Below are positions 6,300 to 15,238 of a stretch of 16,025 nucleotides of DNA, in pieces. Position 1 is the first letter of the stretch; the number at the start of each line of letters is the position of its first letter. The notes beneath the pieces were generated by a model. That model searched no databases, was not told where the DNA came from, and saw nothing but the letters and a program-made list of their open reading frames with translations. The translations under genes and the position numbers were made by a program. This stretch comes from Armatimonadota bacterium (lineage in GTDB: Bacteria > Armatimonadota > Armatimonadia > Armatimonadales > Armatimonadaceae). The stretch lies in NCBI GenBank assembly GCA_014381035.1, contig JACMIS010000949.1:1-16025 (forward strand), given 5' to 3'.

Positions 6300-8447
6300 C
6301 TACGGCACTGGAGCTTTTTTGCGCTTGAGTTGATCTTTTGCCTGCCCGATCAGTCGAGGCATATTGGGATCGTTGGGATAATAGCGCAGGAACTGCTCCC
6401 CCATGCGGATCGTCTCGCGTTCGCGCCCGACACTGTTATAGCAGGACGCCAGATTGACATTCGCTTCCGGTAAAAACGGCGTCAGGCGCAGGGCTTTCTC
6501 ATAACAGCGAATCGCGTCCGGGGTGCGTTGCATCAGACCGTACACCGTACCCAGCGATGCCAGCGCGGGCGAATAGTCGGGGGATAAAACGAGCGATGCC
6601 TCCAGATATTTTTGTGCCTCCGGCAACTTGCTCTGTTGCTTCAGTACGTAGCCGAGATAGTAAAGCGTTTCCGCGTGTTTCGGGCGCAGGGCATCGGATT
6701 CGCGGAAGCACTCCTGCGCTTTTTTGAACTGTTTCATGTCGGTATAGTGGCGTCCCAGTTCAAACCGGACCGAGGCATCCTTGGGGAAAATCCGCACATT
6801 CGCTTCAAAATCGGCGGTCGCCCCGGCGAGGTCGCCGCGTTGCGTGAGGACCCAACCGCGCAGATAATGCGCGTAGTTATCGTCGGGGTTTTTCGCGATT
6901 GCTGCCGTCGTCTCCTTGAAAATGCGGTCTCCCATCTGCTTCTGTTCCGTCGTGAAGCCGCCTCGCCCCAACTGTTTGTAGATAGCGACCGTTTCCACCG
7001 GGGATAAATAACGAGCGTTCGCGGCCTCCTGAGCGACCGCCTGCAACTTCGCCGGGTCACCGCCCCATTTCGGCTGGTACATTTCGAGTGCCCATTCATA
7101 CGTGTCATAGGGTGCGTTGGCATTCAGCTTCCGCGCCATCGTCATCGCGGCGTCCGCCTCGATAGAATCCCCGGCGAACGTCGCCGCACTCGATAGCCGC
7201 TGATACGCCTTGCCGTAAAGCGGATCGCACTGCGTCGCCGCTTTCGCTTCGATTGCCCAGTCTACATAGATAGGCAATATCTTCGCCATCATCGCGCCAT
7301 CCATATCGCCGAACTGCCGCCCCTGCCGGACACTATCCGCCTGCCGGGAAAGGCTCCATCCTGCCGCAAGACGGGCATCCGGGTTAGCGGGAGCGTTCGT
7401 CGCGCCGCGTGCGCTATACTTCGCGTCCCGCGCCCAATCACTTTTCGTCCGCGCCACCCAGGCTGCCGTATGCGCCAGCAGATAGTTGTCTTGGTATCGG
7501 TCGGCGAGGGTAAAAAGGGTCGGTGCGCCACCTGTCATTGTTTGCGGCATCGCGTAGGCGAGTGAGGCGAGCGTCTGCGTGTTACGTGGTTGCGTCAGCA
7601 CGAGAAGGCGCGAGTAGGGCGCGGCTTGCGCGAGGTTGCTTCGCAACGCGCCCGTGAAGATGGCGAGTTCGGCGGCGAGCGGGACACGCTTGCCGGTTTC
7701 GAGCAAAAAGGCGATCTGCTCTGGCGTGTATTGCATGGCGTCGGCACACGCCCCGATTTTTACCAGCACATCCGGCTTCATTCCGGCGAGCGGTGCCACG
7801 GTAACAGCGGAGTTCGCCACGGATAGGGCGGCGCGTAACTGTTGCGCGAATTGCGGCAGTTGTGCGATCAACGCTTCCCGGCTCGGGGCAGCCGCGGTAA
7901 ATGTCCCTACCGCGTTGGTGCCGGTTTTGACGGGGCGCAGTTCATAGGTAAGCGTAACCAGATTGCCACTCTCGGTGTAGGTTCCGGTCCCGAAATGAGT
8001 TGCGCCACAGACGCGTGCGACCCGCACGGCTACATCCGGTTTCATCTGGAGCGAAGTGATATTGCGCTCACGGGCGATCTGGTACACCGTGGTGCGGAGC
8101 GGCGACTGCCCGAATTCCGGCGCACCCGCGACCGCGTCGGTCAGATAATAGCCGATACCACTGGCAAAGTTTTTGGCGTCCTGGTTTTCAGCATCGCCCG
8201 ACAGCGGGAACGCGATCACTACACCGAGAGGTTTTCCGTTCGGTGTGGGCGCGTCGTCGGTAGGCAAGTCATTCGCGACAAGAAGGGCGTTTTCTATGCC
8301 CGGCGTCGGGGGAGTGGTAGCGGTACCGGGTGGCATGGTGACGTTCCCCTGAGTGGAGGGGGCAGGGGTACACCCGGCGGCGGCGGCGAGAATAGCGAAA
8401 AGTGATGCGACCGCGACGACGCTTTGCGGGCGGGGAAGGTTTGACAT
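6300..8447 (-). CDS. TPR lipoprotein with TolB-like N-terminal domain (paralogue 1)
   Basis: A 715-residue exported lipoprotein. The signal peptide is MSNLPRPQSV then a hydrophobic run ending AAAAGC, with lipidated Cys26 followed by Thr-Pro. After a Pro/Thr-rich linker comes a TolB-amino-terminal-like fold: PLGVVIAFPLSGD, FASGIGYYLTDAVAGAPEFG and a later GATHFGTGTYTESG strand pair. A long helical middle region follows. The C-terminal third holds several TPR units (for example NYAHYLRGWVLTQRGDLAGA, AETLYYLGYVLKQQSKLPEA, SPALASLGTVYGLMQRTPDA). TPRs bind partner proteins. The ATG at 8447 has AAGGAG 8 nt upstream; the frame runs back to 8576 without similarity. It is divergent from the histidine kinase and homologous to the gene at 11791-13692. 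Confidence 0.9.
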   Translation of the reverse strand: MSNLPRPQSVVAVASLFAILAAAAGCTPAPSTQGNVTMPPGTATTPPTPGIENALLVANDLPTDDAPTPNGKPLGVVIAFPLSGDAENQDAKNFASGIGYYLTDAVAGAPEFGQSPLRTTVYQIARERNITSLQMKPDVAVRVARVCGATHFGTGTYTESGNLVTLTYELRPVKTGTNAVGTFTAAAPSREALIAQLPQFAQQLRAALSVANSAVTVAPLAGMKPDVLVKIGACADAMQYTPEQIAFLLETGKRVPLAAELAIFTGALRSNLAQAAPYSRLLVLTQPRNTQTLASLAYAMPQTMTGGAPTLFTLADRYQDNYLLAHTAAWVARTKSDWARDAKYSARGATNAPANPDARLAAGWSLSRQADSVRQGRQFGDMDGAMMAKILPIYVDWAIEAKAATQCDPLYGKAYQRLSSAATFAGDSIEADAAMTMARKLNANAPYDTYEWALEMYQPKWGGDPAKLQAVAQEAANARYLSPVETVAIYKQLGRGGFTTEQKQMGDRIFKETTAAIAKNPDDNYAHYLRGWVLTQRGDLAGATADFEANVRIFPKDASVRFELGRHYTDMKQFKKAQECFRESDALRPKHAETLYYLGYVLKQQSKLPEAQKYLEASLVLSPDYSPALASLGTVYGLMQRTPDAIRCYEKALRLTPFLPEANVNLASCYNSVGRERETIRMGEQFLRYYPNDPNMPRLIGQAKDQLKRKKAPVP

Positions 8448-8685
8448 CTGTGGAACTCCTTGCCGATTAGTTTGCTTTCCCTGCGAAGAAATCCTGCAAC
8501 CGGTATGTCTGCTTACGCAAACAGGTACTATTCCGTCCCCTCCAGTGTGACACGGACAAAATGTTTGTTGAACCAAAACCGCCGTCAGGCAAATTAAGTA
8601 CAGGATAGAACGCGAAAAATATGGAATACGTATAGGGTCCCGGCACGACTTTAGTCGTGTTCACTGTCCTTAGAACTAACTTTGC
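8448..8685. promoter_or_regulatory. Divergent control region between lipoprotein and histidine kinase
   Basis: A 238-nt gap shared by two divergent genes, more AT-rich than its surroundings in the 8560-8640 part. It should hold both promoters, but I could not pick a convincing -35/-10 pair on either strand. It contains the hairpin at 8644-8659. Confidence 0.45.
8644..8659. repeat. Perfect hairpin CACGAC-TTTA-GTCGTG
   Basis: Six-base-pair perfect inverted repeat with a four-base loop, 26 nt before the kinase start codon. Hairpins of this general ACGACT...AGTCGT form occur as short dispersed repeats in many environmental genomes (from memory), and it could also serve as an operator. Only one copy is in this window. 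Confidence 0.5.
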
Positions 8686-11600
8686 TTGAAACGATATACC
8701 TTACCTACCGAGACGAGAATATTCTGGGGGTTCCTCACTGTATTTTTGCTCCTGATACTCCTCGCCGGATTATCGTTCGAAGTAAGCGCGGGGCGGAAAC
8801 GGTCGTCCGCCCTGGTACAACACACGCGCCAGGTGCAAACGCAGATCGAACGCGTCGCCTACACCCTTTCCGATACGGAGCGGCAGGCTTTAGGCTTGCT
8901 CCTGGTCGGCACGCCGGACGCCGCCGCGCACTATCTTGCGAGCGCGGCGGACGCGCACCAGCAGATCGAAATCCTGACAACGTTGACGCGGGACAGCCCC
9001 CTTCAGCAAAACAACATCATCAGTTTGCGTCGTTCTTTGAAAGCCTACGAGAAGCACCACCAAGTCGTGCTGGCAACAAAGAATCCCGGGCGTGCCGAAG
9101 GGGCACGCCTCCTGGCAGCGGGCGAGAAATACACGGCGCGTTTGAAATCCCGCCTGAATCAGATGCGGACGGAAGAGGAGCGTCTTCTCGCCCCCCGTCA
9201 AGCCACCAACCGCCGTGATATTCGCTACTCCGAAATGGTCGCTACCGGGCTTTGTGTCGCCATTGTTGCGTCGCTCGGGTTCGTTTTTATCGGCGTCCGT
9301 CACGGGCTCGTCACCTTTCGGAACATAACCGCTCGCCTTCAGCGGAGCGAAGATAGCCTGAACCGCGCCCAGCAGATCGCCGCAGTAGGATCCTGGGAAT
9401 ACGACCTCGCGACACAGACGCCGACATGGTCGCGCCGGATGTATGAGATGTTCGGCTATCCGCCCGGAAATACCCCTCCCGCTATCGCCGAGTTCAACTT
9501 CCTCACGCCGCCGGACGCCCAGGAGCGAGCCGAGGAATCCATGCGCGAGTTGATCCAGTATGGCTTGCCGTTTCAGGACGACTTCCCGTTCACGATGCCC
9601 GACGGTTCGGTGCGTCATTTCCGGTCGGTCGGTCGGCTGGAAACGTTACCCGACGGGTCGCGGATCGTTTCCGGGACGACCCGCGACATTACGGAGAGCA
9701 AAGCCGCCGGAGAGTACCAGGACCGGATTCTCGCGCAACTGCGCCGGAGCGAGGAGAGCTTGAACCACGCCCAGCAAATCGCGCACATCGGTTCGTGGGA
9801 AGAAAGCGACGCGAACGGCCGGGGGCGATACTGGTCGCCGGAAATGTTCCGTATTTTCGGTCTACCCGTCGCCGACGAGCCCATGTCGGAAGCAGACAGC
9901 ACCGAAATCATCCATCCCGAGGACCGCGAACCCTTCGCCGTGTTCCTGTCGCGGATACGGAAAACCGGTCTCGCCGGCATAACGGAAACCCGCATTCTGC
10001 GCCCTGACGGCGTGGAACGGATTGTGGAGGTTCGCGCCGAGCGGATGCGAGACAGCGCGGTAGACCGCCTGATCGGAACGCTCGCCGACATTACCGACGC
10101 CAAACACGCCGAACAGGAGCGCGAGTGGCTGATGCAGGAGACGCTCAAGGCGCGTCAACTGGCGGAAACAACAGCCGTGGAACTCGCACTCGCCCGCGAC
10201 GAGGCGATTGACGCGACGCGCTTGAAGTCCGAATTTCTGGCGAACATGAGCCACGAGATAAGAACCCCGATGAACGGTGTGTTGGGGATGACGGGATTGC
10301 TCCTGCAAACGCCGTTGACCCTCGAACAGCGGGATTACACGGAGACCGTGCAACGGAGCGGTGAAACACTCCTCGCCTTGCTCAACGACATACTGGATTT
10401 TTCGAAGATCGAAGCCGGGAAGCTGGAGATCGAGCAGGTGCCGATGTCGGTACGGCAGGTCGTCGAGGATGCGATGCAACTTCTGCGGCAACCCGCGCAC
10501 GACAAGCGACTGGAGATCGCGTCCTCCGTTTCCCACGATGTGCCCGCCGCTGTTCTGGGTGATCCGAATCGGTTACATCAGGTTTTAATCAATCTACTCG
10601 GCAACGCGATCAAGTTTACGGCGAACGGCGAGGTCGTTGTGCGGGCGACGGTCCAAACGCATAGCGACACGGACGTTCTGGTTCGTTTTTCCGTGTCCGA
10701 TACCGGGATCGGAATCCCGGTATCGGTGCAGGATCGTTTGTTCCAGAGTTTCTCGCAGGCGGACGGCTCGACCACGCGCCGTTTCGGCGGCACGGGTCTG
10801 GGGCTTGCGATCTCGAAACAACTGGCGCAACTCATGGGCGGCGAAATCGGCGTCGAGAGCACCGAGAATCTCGGGAGCACCTTCTGGTTTACCGCACGAT
10901 TCCCTGTCGCGCAGGATGCCGTTATCGCGAATGAGATCCTGATATCCCCGGACTTCGCCGGAAAACGTATCCTGATCGTAGATGACAATCAGACCAACCG
11001 CCGGATTTTATGCGGGCAACTCGAACCGCTCGGGGCGGTGTGCGTACCGGTCGCGGATGCCGTATCCGCGCTTGCCGTCGTGCGCGACACGACGCAACCG
11101 CGCTTCGACATCGGTCTGATCGATTTCAATATGCCCGACCAGAACGGTGCCGAACTTGCCCGCATTCTGCGCTCGGACCCGTCGCTACCGTATCTACCCA
11201 TCGTGATGCTTTCCAGTGTGGGGGAACTTGCCAAAGATGACTCCCACTATGGCTCCGAATGTGAGATTTTCGACGCGCTTCTGAACAAACCGGTGCGGCT
11301 GCAAACCCTGACGAACACGATGGCGAAAGTGCTGAGTCCGGTTATCGCTGTCCCCGGAGCGGGAACACCTGCCCCATCGAAGGCGACCATCCCCGCGCAG
11401 TTACGCATTCTGCTTGTCGAAGACAACATCGTCAATCAGAAAGTCGCCCGCATCCTGCTGGAAAAGCGCGGATACCGGGTGGATGTCGCCGGGAACGGCA
11501 AAGAAGCACTGCAAAAACTGATGGCGACGCAGTATAGTGCGGTACTCATGGATGGGCAGATGCCGGAAATGGACGGCTACCAGGCGACCCGTCTCTGGCG

Positions 11601-11778
11601 TCAGTATGAAGAGGGAGACCGAAAAGTCGCGGGTCGCCTTCCCATCATCGCACTGACCGCCGGGGCGATGCCAGAAGACCGGGAGCGGTGTCTCACCGCA
11701 GGCATGGACGATTATCTGACCAAACCGGTGAACCCCGCCGAACTCGAAGCCGTCCTGCAACGACATCTTTGTTCATAG
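8686..11778 (+). CDS. Hybrid sensor histidine kinase (CHASE3-like, 2 PAS, HisKA, HATPase, 2 receivers)
   Basis: A 1030-residue membrane sensor kinase. TM1 is about 12-31, an external four-helix region like CHASE3 about 35-180, TM2 about 184-206. Two PAS domains follow (about 225-340 and 357-475), each opening with SLN(R/H)AQQIA-x-(V/I)GSWE. Then a coiled coil, HisKA with FLANMSHEIRTPMNG (His523), and HATPase with N-box N640, DTGIGIP (672-678) and FGGTGLGLA (700-708). Receiver 1 has DD766-767, D813 and K868; receiver 2 has ED912-913, D956 and K1013, so both look able to accept phosphate. There is no HPt domain, so a separate HPt protein and regulator are expected elsewhere. The start is a TTG just after an in-frame stop, without a clear Shine-Dalgarno; no later start keeps TM1. 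It converges on the second lipoprotein with a 12-nt gap. Confidence 0.95.
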   Translation: MKRYTLPTETRIFWGFLTVFLLLILLAGLSFEVSAGRKRSSALVQHTRQVQTQIERVAYTLSDTERQALGLLLVGTPDAAAHYLASAADAHQQIEILTTLTRDSPLQQNNIISLRRSLKAYEKHHQVVLATKNPGRAEGARLLAAGEKYTARLKSRLNQMRTEEERLLAPRQATNRRDIRYSEMVATGLCVAIVASLGFVFIGVRHGLVTFRNITARLQRSEDSLNRAQQIAAVGSWEYDLATQTPTWSRRMYEMFGYPPGNTPPAIAEFNFLTPPDAQERAEESMRELIQYGLPFQDDFPFTMPDGSVRHFRSVGRLETLPDGSRIVSGTTRDITESKAAGEYQDRILAQLRRSEESLNHAQQIAHIGSWEESDANGRGRYWSPEMFRIFGLPVADEPMSEADSTEIIHPEDREPFAVFLSRIRKTGLAGITETRILRPDGVERIVEVRAERMRDSAVDRLIGTLADITDAKHAEQEREWLMQETLKARQLAETTAVELALARDEAIDATRLKSEFLANMSHEIRTPMNGVLGMTGLLLQTPLTLEQRDYTETVQRSGETLLALLNDILDFSKIEAGKLEIEQVPMSVRQVVEDAMQLLRQPAHDKRLEIASSVSHDVPAAVLGDPNRLHQVLINLLGNAIKFTANGEVVVRATVQTHSDTDVLVRFSVSDTGIGIPVSVQDRLFQSFSQADGSTTRRFGGTGLGLAISKQLAQLMGGEIGVESTENLGSTFWFTARFPVAQDAVIANEILISPDFAGKRILIVDDNQTNRRILCGQLEPLGAVCVPVADAVSALAVVRDTTQPRFDIGLIDFNMPDQNGAELARILRSDPSLPYLPIVMLSSVGELAKDDSHYGSECEIFDALLNKPVRLQTLTNTMAKVLSPVIAVPGAGTPAPSKATIPAQLRILLVEDNIVNQKVARILLEKRGYRVDVAGNGKEALQKLMATQYSAVLMDGQMPEMDGYQATRLWRQYEEGDRKVAGRLPIIALTAGAMPEDRERCLTAGMDDYLTKPVNPAELEAVLQRHLCS

Positions 11779-11790
11779 CGGGAAGCGGTG

Positions 11791-13692
11791 CTACGGCACC
11801 GGATATTTTTCGAATCGCCCCTCGGCGTGCCGGACCGCCTCGACCGGCGTTCCGATCCGCACCGCCGCCTGCCATGCGTCACGCGCACCGGCGTTGTCTT
11901 CCTGCCCCCAGAGAGCGTCGCCGAGATAGCATAGAGTTTCCGCATTGCGCGGTCGCAGCGCGAGAGATGCGCGAAACGCCGCTTCCGCACTGACAAACTC
12001 CCCCCGGTCTATGTAGTGCTTCCCCAACTCGAACTGAATGCCGGGATTGGTCGGATAATTGCGTGCGTTCGCCTGAAAATCGGCGAGGGCTTCGCTCTGC
12101 TTGCCGCGATCCTGTAGAATGGTGCCGTGCAGGAAGTGCGCGTACATATCCCTGGGGTCGTGGGTGAGCGTCTCCTCCGTTTCTCGTAGCAAACGGTCGC
12201 CCATAGTTTGTTGCAGATCCGCGAACCGTAACTCGCCCAGCTTCCGGTAGATCGTCAGCGATTCCGTGTCCCAATAGTAGCGAGCACTCGCTGCTTCGAT
12301 AGCGACCTCCCGCAGACGAGCGGGGTTATCGATCCACTGAGGCTGGTACATTTCGAGTGCCCACGCATACGTATCGTAAGGGTCGCGCCGGATCAGTTTG
12401 CGTGCCAGCGTCATCGCCGCATCGGCTTCGGTCGGAGCACCCGCCAACAGAGCGGCGTTCGCGAGGCGTTCGTATGCCTTCTCATAAAGCGGGTCGCACT
12501 GCGTCGCAATCCGGGTCTGTGTCATCCACTCCGCGTACAGGGGCTTTATTTTCGCCAGGTCATCTGCATCCATGTCGGCGTCCCGCCGTCCTTTTCGAAG
12601 GCGACTCGCCTGTTTCTCAACACTCCCCGCCGCGAGAAGATGGGCGTCCGGGTTCGCCGGTGCGTTGCGTACCCCGCGCTCGCTGTACGCGCTCTCCCGA
12701 TTCCGGTCGCTTCGGATTTGTGCGATCCCGGCGGCGGTGTGCGCCAGAATATAGTTGTCTGTAAAGCGATCACTGAGCGCGTAGATTATCGCGGCATCTT
12801 CCCCGACCCCTTCCGGTCGCGCAGTCCCGGCGACCCCTATCGCCTGCGTGTTGCGCGGCATCTTTTGCAGGAGGAAGCGTATATAGGGCGCGGGCGGTGC
12901 CGAAGACTTCAAAACCGCGAGTCCGACTGCGAGGGGGACCGTCTTCCCGGCGTCCGCTAAAAAGGCGGATTGGTCGGAGGTATACCTCGGGGAGTCGGCG
13001 CAGTAGCCGATTCTCGCCAGCAGTTCGGGCGAAACGGATTGCAACGGCGGCGCGGTGACGACGGATTTCTTTACTCCCAGAGCGGCGCGTAGATTTTGTG
13101 CCAGCGTCGGCAATTGTGCCATCAACCCGGCGCGATTCTTTGCGGAAATAGAAACATCTGCTTGCGGGATGGGCGGGTTGGTGTCATCTACCGGGAGCGA
13201 GGAAATCCGATACCGCAACGTCACGTCGGCGGCGGTTTCTTCCAATCTACCCGTCGCGATATGGGTGGCACCCGATATACGAGCGACCCGGGCGGCGTCG
13301 GTGGGGGACATGCGGAGCGAGAGGATCCGATGTCTACGGGACGCCTGAAACACCGTCGTGTACAGCGGCGACTGCCCGAATTCCGGCGCACCGGCGACCG
13401 CGTTGGTGAGGTACCAGCCGATGCCCGAGGCGAAATCGTCGTTTTTCGTGTTTTTGTCCGGGTGGCTTACCACCGGCGACGCGACGACGATTCCGAGCGG
13501 GGCTGATCTCGGTCCGGGAGCGGAAAAGGCAGGCTGATCGTTCGCGGCGAAAAACTCATCATCCATGACCAGCCTTCCCCGCGCAGTGGCAGGGGGCGAG
13601 GCAACATCGGAAGGGGTATCGCGCGAATCGCATCCAGCAAGAAGCGAAAGGGCTACCACAGAACCAAACCCAACCAGGGTGGCACGAGTCAT
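11791..13692 (-). CDS. TPR lipoprotein with TolB-like N-terminal domain (paralogue 2)
   Basis: A 633-residue lipoprotein clearly related end to end to the one at 6300-8447. The signal peptide MTRATLVGFGSVVALSLLAGC has a textbook LLAGC lipobox (Cys21), followed by Asp-Ser. The N-terminal domain repeats PLGIVVASPV, FASGIGWYLTNAVAGAPEFGQSP and GATHIATG, and the middle repeats TQCDPLYEKAYERL and DPYDTYAWALEMYQPQW. The C-terminal TPR block is shorter by about two units, ending after AETLCYLGDALWGQEDNAGA. The ATG at 13692 has GAGAGGA about 11 nt upstream; the frame extends back to 14037 through the next gene in another frame and should be ignored. It follows the GT8-like gene by 29 nt and is probably in its operon. 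Confidence 0.9.
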   Translation of the reverse strand: MTRATLVGFGSVVALSLLAGCDSRDTPSDVASPPATARGRLVMDDEFFAANDQPAFSAPGPRSAPLGIVVASPVVSHPDKNTKNDDFASGIGWYLTNAVAGAPEFGQSPLYTTVFQASRRHRILSLRMSPTDAARVARISGATHIATGRLEETAADVTLRYRISSLPVDDTNPPIPQADVSISAKNRAGLMAQLPTLAQNLRAALGVKKSVVTAPPLQSVSPELLARIGYCADSPRYTSDQSAFLADAGKTVPLAVGLAVLKSSAPPAPYIRFLLQKMPRNTQAIGVAGTARPEGVGEDAAIIYALSDRFTDNYILAHTAAGIAQIRSDRNRESAYSERGVRNAPANPDAHLLAAGSVEKQASRLRKGRRDADMDADDLAKIKPLYAEWMTQTRIATQCDPLYEKAYERLANAALLAGAPTEADAAMTLARKLIRRDPYDTYAWALEMYQPQWIDNPARLREVAIEAASARYYWDTESLTIYRKLGELRFADLQQTMGDRLLRETEETLTHDPRDMYAHFLHGTILQDRGKQSEALADFQANARNYPTNPGIQFELGKHYIDRGEFVSAEAAFRASLALRPRNAETLCYLGDALWGQEDNAGARDAWQAAVRIGTPVEAVRHAEGRFEKYPVP

Positions 13693-13721
13693 GATCGAGA
13701 ATATTCCTCTCGCGTATCGTA

Positions 13722-14651
13722 TCAGGGGCGGCGATAGATCCTGCCGAGCGCGATAGCCGCCATCATGGCAAGGGTGCGTTGCCGCACATGGGAAGCGGGG
13801 TACAGGCGGATCGGGTGTTGTGTGTTCGCCCAGAAGGTTTTGTCCGGCAGTCCGGGCGGTCTTCCTTGCAGGGCGACTTTTAAATAACTTCTGCTCCACG
13901 GTTTGGGCGAATTGACGGCGTGCGACATGACATAACCACCGGGGACGAAATCCATGCCGTCGGGTCCGAGCGTCGTCAGCGGCGCATCGGTCGTCATCGC
14001 GACGATGTTCAGTAGATCCTGATCGGTCGCCTGCCACGTCATGGTACGGTCCGTCGTCGCAAGTTTCGAGTTGTCATAGCCGAACGATTGCGCGGTGTTG
14101 AGGATCAGTTCCCAGAGAGCCGCCACTTCCCGGTACCGCCCCGGTATACCGACGAACCCCGAGTTGTAGTACCGATTCGGGGTTCGCCTCTGAGTCAAGC
14201 CCGCCGCTGTCGCGACCTTCATCCAGCTATAGCGGAGGGGATGGTCGCCCGGCATATACGGGAACGTACAGTCCTCGACCATCGCCAGACCGTTCTCGAC
14301 CCATTCCTCGAAGAAACTCCACCGGCACTTGACCGTGATATCCGGGTCGAAGTATAGCAGGCTGTCGTCGGGACCGAGAAGCCGCTCGAACATTTGCCGC
14401 ATAAAGATCGGTTTGTAGTTTGCCAGATGCGACGTTGTATCCAGCAGAATGAACCGGATGCGCCCGCCGCCCGGTACTTCGAAGTCGGTTATATCGTCCG
14501 TTGTTTTCGCGGGTGTCGCCCATAGCGGCAACGCGCCGCGATAGCCGACCAACATCGTCCCTCGAAACCCGTTTTGATGCAGGGAATTAAACAACGCTCC
14601 GACACCGACATGATAAGTCCCCTCGAACAGGGTACAGGGATAGGCAGTCAT
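13722..14651 (-). CDS. Glycosyltransferase, GT8-like (GT-A fold)
   Basis: A 309-residue cytosolic enzyme with the order of GT8 motifs: an N-terminal strand with LFNSLHQNG, the DxD region SLLYFDPDITV (97-107; D102 and D104), YNSGFVGI (162-169), ATDQDLLNI (208-216) and SHAVNSPKPW (243-252), which corresponds to the H...KPW manganese and phosphate-binding motif. GT8 enzymes move hexoses from UDP donors with retention of configuration; acceptor unknown. The ATG at 14651 is fixed by a strong promoter 8 nt upstream and the lack of a Shine-Dalgarno. The second TPR lipoprotein follows 29 nt downstream, so sugar transfer and that lipoprotein may be co-expressed. Confidence 0.75.
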   Translation of the reverse strand: MTAYPCTLFEGTYHVGVGALFNSLHQNGFRGTMLVGYRGALPLWATPAKTTDDITDFEVPGGGRIRFILLDTTSHLANYKPIFMRQMFERLLGPDDSLLYFDPDITVKCRWSFFEEWVENGLAMVEDCTFPYMPGDHPLRYSWMKVATAAGLTQRRTPNRYYNSGFVGIPGRYREVAALWELILNTAQSFGYDNSKLATTDRTMTWQATDQDLLNIVAMTTDAPLTTLGPDGMDFVPGGYVMSHAVNSPKPWSRSYLKVALQGRPPGLPDKTFWANTQHPIRLYPASHVRQRTLAMMAAIALGRIYRRP

Positions 14652-14659
14652 CTGGGACG

Positions 14660-14688
14660 ATTATACTCTGCGAAAAAAAGCCCGTCAA
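14660..14688 (-). promoter_or_regulatory. Sigma-70-type promoter, leaderless, for the GT8-like gene
   Basis: On the minus strand TTGACG (14683-14688), a 17-nt spacer and TATAAT (14660-14665), the best promoter in the window. Only 8 nt separate the -10 box from the ATG, so the transcript should begin at or within a few nt of the start codon. The spacer contains the T7 run that also follows the weak hairpin at 14681-14699. Confidence 0.8.
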
Positions 14689-14699
14689 TCGAAGTCGGG
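14673..14699 (-). terminator. Weak intrinsic terminator candidate after the transporter gene
   Basis: On the minus strand CCCG (14696-14699), an 11-nt loop, CGGG (14681-14684), then C and seven Ts. The stem is only 4 bp, so it is at most a weak terminator. It overlaps the promoter of the next gene. Confidence 0.3.
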
Positions 14700-14737
14700 T
14701 CCGGTTACAACGGTCGCCCCACGGCTGGGTATTCACA

Positions 14738-15184
14738 CTACTTCTTGCCCATCAGGACCGCACCCCCGACCAGTAACAGGAAACCCGCGATTTTCCACCC
14801 GTTGATCGGAGTTTTCTCGGTGCCTAACCAACCGTTGTGCTCTGAAGCGAGCGCGGCAGCCTGTTGACCGACTACGGATGCCGCGAGGATGAGTGCACCG
14901 CTCCCGCTCTCCTTATTTGCGATCAGAATCACGAGCACGGCGATGATGCTGAGGATGCCGCCTGCCCACGCCCACCACGGCGTATCTCCGGCGGAAGCGA
15001 GGGTTATTTTACCGCTCACGCCGGTTGCCGCGACGGCGAACAGGAACGCGCTACCGATGGCGAATGCGACCGCGACCGTGAACGCGGGGGAGCCGAGCGA
15101 GTCTTTAAGGCGGGAGTTGCACGCGACCATGATGCCGGTCCCGACCCCGGTCAACAGAATAAGTATGGGTAACAGTATCTTCAC
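14738..15184 (-). CDS. YdcZ/DUF606-type small membrane transporter
   Basis: A 148-residue protein of about five TM segments, matching the DMT-superfamily half-size YdcZ (DUF606) proteins. The start VKILLPILILLTGVGTGIM, then ACNSRLKDSLGSPAFTVAVAFAIGS, is the usual N-terminal pattern (NARL...LGSP...FxxG), and the chain ends with a TM segment and GKK. Function in the family is poorly defined; some members act as paired exporters. I chose the GTG at 15184 from the family N-terminus; a TTG at 15217 is the other possible start. It lies 54 nt below the DinB-like gene on the same strand. Confidence 0.8.
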   Translation of the reverse strand: MKILLPILILLTGVGTGIMVACNSRLKDSLGSPAFTVAVAFAIGSAFLFAVAATGVSGKITLASAGDTPWWAWAGGILSIIAVLVILIANKESGSGALILAASVVGQQAAALASEHNGWLGTEKTPINGWKIAGFLLLVGGAVLMGKK

Positions 15185-15238
15185 GCTCCCGTTGTACCGC
15201 TTCGACGGGGGTGGCAAACGTAGGAGCTATTGCGTTCG

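Noticed and set aside
8682..9218. Overlapping 178-codon plus-strand frame at the kinase start
   Set aside because: Out-of-frame shadow of the kinase gene; the kinase frame holds TM1 and the sensor region.
11791..14037. Very long form of the second lipoprotein starting at 14037
   Set aside because: The extra 115 codons run antisense-free through the GT8-like gene in another frame, whereas the ATG at 13692 begins a perfect lipoprotein signal peptide.
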